Assembly: GCA_024305405.1 (NCBI GenBank)
Contig: JAKNDB010000068.1
Location: 7,865,501-7,929,500, forward strand
Source of the DNA: Dirofilaria immitis
Lineage: Eukaryota; Nematoda; Chromadorea; Rhabditida; Onchocercidae
Length of the DNA: 64,000 nt
Direction: 5' to 3'
The notes under the pieces: generated by a model
What the model saw: the letters and a program-made list of their open reading frames with translations, nothing else
What the model was told of the DNA's origin: nothing
Databases searched by the model: none
Program-made: the position numbers and the translations under genes
Shown here: in pieces, positions 59,701 to 64,000 of the stretch
Position numbering within the stretch: the stretch's first letter is position 1
Layout of the letters: each line of letters starts with the position of its first letter

Positions 59701-61217
59701 GCTCCAAATATTTTTGCTCGAATCAGTCCTTCATTCTTTTCCGTTTGCAACATTTTCACTGTGTCACTATTCCAATTCTTACGAGCGTATGTGTATAATG
59801 CGGTATCAGATGTATTGTCTGAAGATAGTTTTTACAAGAATAAGGAATTTACTTGTTAAATCCAAGTTGTTTAGTTGATCAAACGGTTCAACATAATATG
59901 CATAAACAGAATCTTAATAAATCCTCTTATTCTCGCTAAACATTTAGTCATGATTTATTCCTTGTTTCATGTATTAAAATTTTATATAAGAATCACATAT
60001 TAAATCTAAAAAACATTTTGACAGCTTTAGCTATACATGTAGATATTATTTCTTGTTGGAAAAACTAAGGTTATTCTTTTTTCGGTTCATAAAACCTAAA
60101 CAAACCGAGATTACTGCAGTCATTCACCAATAAAATTTCGTTGACTAAGTTTGGTGGTGTTCTGTCCAATATACTATTAACCATGCGAATCAGAACTGAT
60201 GAAGCTTCATTGTAGTAACAGATGATAATACTTGTCGCCGGCAATTTTTTTGAATAGCTTTCATTCAGACATCTGTAATATGCAAATATGCATTCATAAT
60301 TTGGGCGAATTCTTTAAATAAATGGACTTCAAAATAAGCGAGTTTTATTAATAAAATGAGTCATCATTTTAATAAATTAAAGATAATAAGATTTCATATG
60401 CGAACCATTACTTTAAGTAAATCAGTACTCACAAATAATGACGTGTATCTGGGATCTTTCGACGTGGTCCAATTCTGTTGCTTAGAAATTCATTAAAAGC
60501 ATATTTTGCATAGCCTATATCACGTTGCTCCTAAAAATTTTGTAAAATTTGTACAAAATTTGCTCAAATTATTTTGTTCAGAGAGAAAAAAGAATAATAT
60601 ATATACGTTATCCATGTAAGCCTAACAATTTCAAGAAAAAATGAAAATATAAATCATAAAAAGAAATTAATGCATAAATATTCCACGGAATAATCTGTTG
60701 CGTAAGCAACCGACTGCTGATTAATGTCGAGAATGGCATCATAGTAATAAAACATGACATGACGACATATGATCGCAATTAATATTAAATGGACTGGATA
60801 GAAATAAGCTGGCTATTAATCACGCAGAATCGTATCATCTCTAAGAGATGAACAACGTAAATAATCACAAGTCGTACAGAAATGCAGTGAAATTACCTGT
60901 TCCTCTTGATTTCGTATTATGGACAACTTTTCAAGATTAACTTCCGACACTTCATTCAGTGAAAATTGTTTTCCTGAATTTCTTTCAAAAATATTATTAT
61001 CATTGATATTGTTAAAAGTTAAAGATAGTGTGAGAAGCTTAGAATGATTAGCAACAACAGCTGGACGAACCAATGAATGATATCGTTGATGTAGAAAAGT
61101 GATTCGTGCTCTTGGCTCATCTAACAATCCCAAATGTACCACCATAATGAATATCCATAACATAGATACAGCAATCATTGCCAATATACAACTTGCACTC
61201 AATCGTATGACAGACAT
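56711..61217 (-). CDS. Polypeptide N-acetylgalactosaminyltransferase (GALNT/GLY family)
   Basis: These type II Golgi enzymes start mucin-type O-glycosylation by adding GalNAc to Ser/Thr. Exons are 61217-60897, 60530-60433, 60272-60106, 59818-59596, 59201-58925, 58661-58515, a probable 22-base exon 58318-58297, 58098-57940, 57467-57305, 57015-56959 and 56839-56711, about 587 residues. A signal anchor lies at about residues 8-31, then a stem. The GT-A domain has [19 protein letters not shown], the metal-binding Asp-Ser-His of [32 protein letters not shown] and the WGAENVEIS motif. A ricin-type lectin domain follows with [21 protein letters not shown] and QEWSLM. Phases agree except around the 22-base exon, where one base seems missing and its donor reads GA, not GT. 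Downstream on the + strand, 57250-57459 is open but is the shadow of the lectin exon. Confidence 0.93.
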
Positions 61218-64000
61218 TTTTTCAGTTTATCAAACAATTAAGGATTCAAGTTTAAGAGAATTTCAAATTAATGATACTGATGGAAAAGAGTCATCGAGTT
61301 TCTTATCATATCGCTCTACTCAAAGAACCATTCATTCTGCTGTCACAATTGATATTACTAGCCTAAAGCTTGACGAAATTACTGAAAAGAGTGGATAGAT
61401 GAATATCTCATATTACAAAGTGAAAGATTACTGTTTTACAAAATTGATGAACACAACACAGTTAAACAGTTAAATGAAGAGAATGTAATTTCATTAATAG
61501 CCAGTTCTGAATTTATTATTGTACGTTAATGGTTTTTCAGCATTGTTGATTGAAAGCACTTGATCATTCAGCTGATTTCATCTTCTACTAGGTATATGAG
61601 CGAAATATATTTTAATATTATCTTTCTATTAAAAAAACCTCCTGTTAAATTATTCACTGTTCAGATTCGGAAATATTTGCTTTTGATAAGATAACATAAT
61701 AGCAGTTCTCATCTAAAATTCGATGAAATTGTCTCGGTCATGAACCTTAATGGATCCGTGGATCCTGCCGTATCAATATTATAACTAGCGTTTAAGGTTT
61801 ATTATCTCTCATCAAACTCTATCCTTTTAATTATTCTAATAGTTCCCTTAACACTAGGAATAAATTAGTGGGAAAGAGTTGAAAGACGAATAAAAGAAGG
61901 ATGAAGTGTTTATGATACTTGAAGCCACTCGTATTAATAAAAAGGAAAAGAGAATTTTTTTAATCTATTCATTCTTTCTCTGAATGATGAATTAATTTTC
62001 TTCCCCATTAAAATATCCTATAGGAACCTGATGTTGATGCAGAGCGATGAATTTCATACATTGTTTACTTAAAATAAGAAAGAAGAAGCAGAGAAGAAAG
62101 AAGTATTTCCAATCACTTTTTTACAACAGGGTGGTTCGATAGTTATGTTGATGTTGAAATTGAGAGGCACTGGTATACCGCGATAGACAGTTTATGTTTT
62201 AAAGAAGATCGTTAGAGAATGTAAGGACAGACGTTCAAGGGCTACAATTTCTGTTTTTAAAAAGAAAATTAAGATTTATACGAATTTGGGTGAAAGTTAT
62301 CTATAAGTAATAAAATTGATAAGCTGACTGATTATGAAGAATTTCGGTCGAAAAGTTAATATGACAGAGTAATGGCATAAATCAATTCCTAATATTTGAG
62401 GGACAATGCAAAATGATAAGATAAAATTGAAAAATAAAAGACCTGAAGTCGATAACAAGTCATTTATCGATACTAGTAGGAACGAATGTAACAAATGTGT
62501 CGTTATTTTATCTTGTCATTGTTGATGTTTGACAATAGCAGTTGCAGAGATTTTAATAATTAGCATGACAATCTCGGTTTCCTCCGAACGAGGCCTTTTA
62601 CCATACTGATAAAATGCTTCATACTTGTTTAGTCCACTAATCACAGTAATGAGTAAGACAACCATTTGATTACAAATATTTCATATTCAACAAATGAAGA
62701 CCAATCTGTGATTACTACTTAACTTTTTCTTCCAGAACTTCCTTCTTTCTAAACTGTAACAATGTAATTTTTGTCTTAAAATATGTCTATAGACTTGAAA
62801 TTAAATGATTAGGTTAGGAAATTCTGCGAAACCAAAAAAAAAAAAGTAAAAGAGTGATTCATTATTTGAGCAACTTAAATAGAGAAATTAGTAATTAAGT
62901 TGATATTACATACATGTTTTTCTACTTTCACTAATAAGATGGTAATTAACTAGAGCAAAATACGGTATAATAATTAACTCATCATTTAAGCAGAAAGTAT
63001 GCTGCAAACGAAATTTGGTCATTACTCTTCTTATTTAGATTGACTTATTCAGATTACATCTCTTCATTATCTTTTTCTTCATACCAAATAAAAATTTACA
63101 ATTCCAAATTGAATTCATTTATTCTTCATATGAAATTAGGTGAATCTAATCTTTAAACTTCAAAATTATGAAATAAATGTTCGGAAAACATTGATCCTTT
63201 TTAAAACTCGATCATAGTTAAATCCATTTTTTATATATTGAAGAATAAAACACTATGCTAAAATATGCAAATCATTATTATAAAAAAGGAAAAGAAATTA
63301 AAATAGAAATACACCAGTTCGATCCCTTCTGTAATCCATTAATCAACAGATTCATAATATTGATGCCATTATTGTAATACTTGTAGATATTATTATGTAC
63401 AATAATATTGAAATAAAAAGCACTTGAAACACTCGTTGAAGAGCATAAATCATAAACATAACACTGAACCATTTTTTTTCTTTTAAGTCAATTCTTAAAA
63501 TTAGCGGTCCAATGGAAATTATGCAAAATTAGGGACCTTATCAACATAAAGAAATATGATTGCTCAGTATATATTTGTAAAAATTACTTCTTCGCTCTCA
63601 GTTATATATCACGTTCAACTGTTTGCAAAAATATAACATCTTGGATTCGAAATTATTTTCGAGATTTTTTAACTAAAAATTATCTGAAATTATTAGAACC
63701 AGAACTAACTCACTTATAAGATAAGAATACACCATAGTCACAAAATTATATATATATATCAGACAAATGAGGTGAAACGCTTTTTCTCATTATAAATAAA
63801 AAATTCTGAAATAAATTAAAAGATCAGAAGATCATTGCTCCTAGTAAATAATAGACATCGTTAAAAATATAAATTTTCGAAATTTATAATTACTCTTTCA
63901 AGTGCAAGTGTAAAATTCAGAGACAACTGAATTTATGCAAAATGATTTTCAACATTTGATTTTAAAACTTCTACTATTTTACTTTAAAAATTTTAAAATT
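61218..64000. other. Region upstream of the GalNAc-transferase, no gene recognised
   Basis: A + strand frame overlapping the GALNT start runs to a stop at 61398, with EFQINDTDGKESSSFLSY and VTIDITSLKLDEITEKS. It looks mildly coding but has no recognised match or partner exon. Beyond that the DNA is AT-rich with only short open frames, homopolymers and a small TA array near 63750-63762. The GALNT promoter should lie just above 61217. Confidence 0.4.

Noticed and set aside
63310..63340. GTTCGATCC, which resembles a tRNA T-loop
   Set aside because: No matching T-stem, anticodon arm or acceptor stem could be found around it.

Overview
This window is nuclear DNA of a nematode, most likely a filarial or related spirurid worm. 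The DNA is strongly AT-rich. Genes are split into many short exons with GT...TTTCAG-type introns. Several start codons sit directly behind a 3' splice acceptor, as expected for spliced-leader trans-splicing. The recognisable proteins are conserved animal housekeeping proteins, with worm-type relatives such as LET-767 and MOG-1. I saw no bacterial operons, CRISPR array, rRNA or convincing tRNA.

Layout: a + strand LET-767-type steroid/3-ketoacyl reductase (980-3837). Then a run of - strand genes: proteasome ubiquitin receptor RPN13/ADRM1 (5013-9539), Integrator subunit INTS15 (10377-13187), an F-box/LRR protein (17391-19110), splicing helicase PRP16/DHX38 (21542-29982), an ER-shaping REEP protein (31993-34718) and a NIPA magnesium transporter (40866-44092). 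A + strand fragment with the CDCA3/TOME-1 DPRSP motif (15334-15895) interrupts the run. After a 5-kb gene-poor stretch, GPN1 (49154-51383, -) and a BRC-repeat/RPA1 fusion (52130-55752, +) start back to back. A polypeptide GalNAc-transferase (56711-61217, -) converges on the fusion gene. The last 2.8 kb holds nothing I can name.

The main discovery candidate is 52130-55752. One RAD51-binding BRC motif of the BRCA2 type is spliced, in phase through every junction, to the three C-terminal OB-fold DNA-binding domains of replication protein A subunit 1. The usual RPA70N domain is absent.

The main caution concerns reading frames. Almost every conserved gene contains single-base frame breaks, mostly one base too few and mostly in or beside homopolymer runs. 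About 18 losses and 3 gains can be located by comparing frames and splice phases. So many breaks in essential genes points to consensus errors in the assembly, not to pseudogenes. Predicted proteins from this window should be checked before use.
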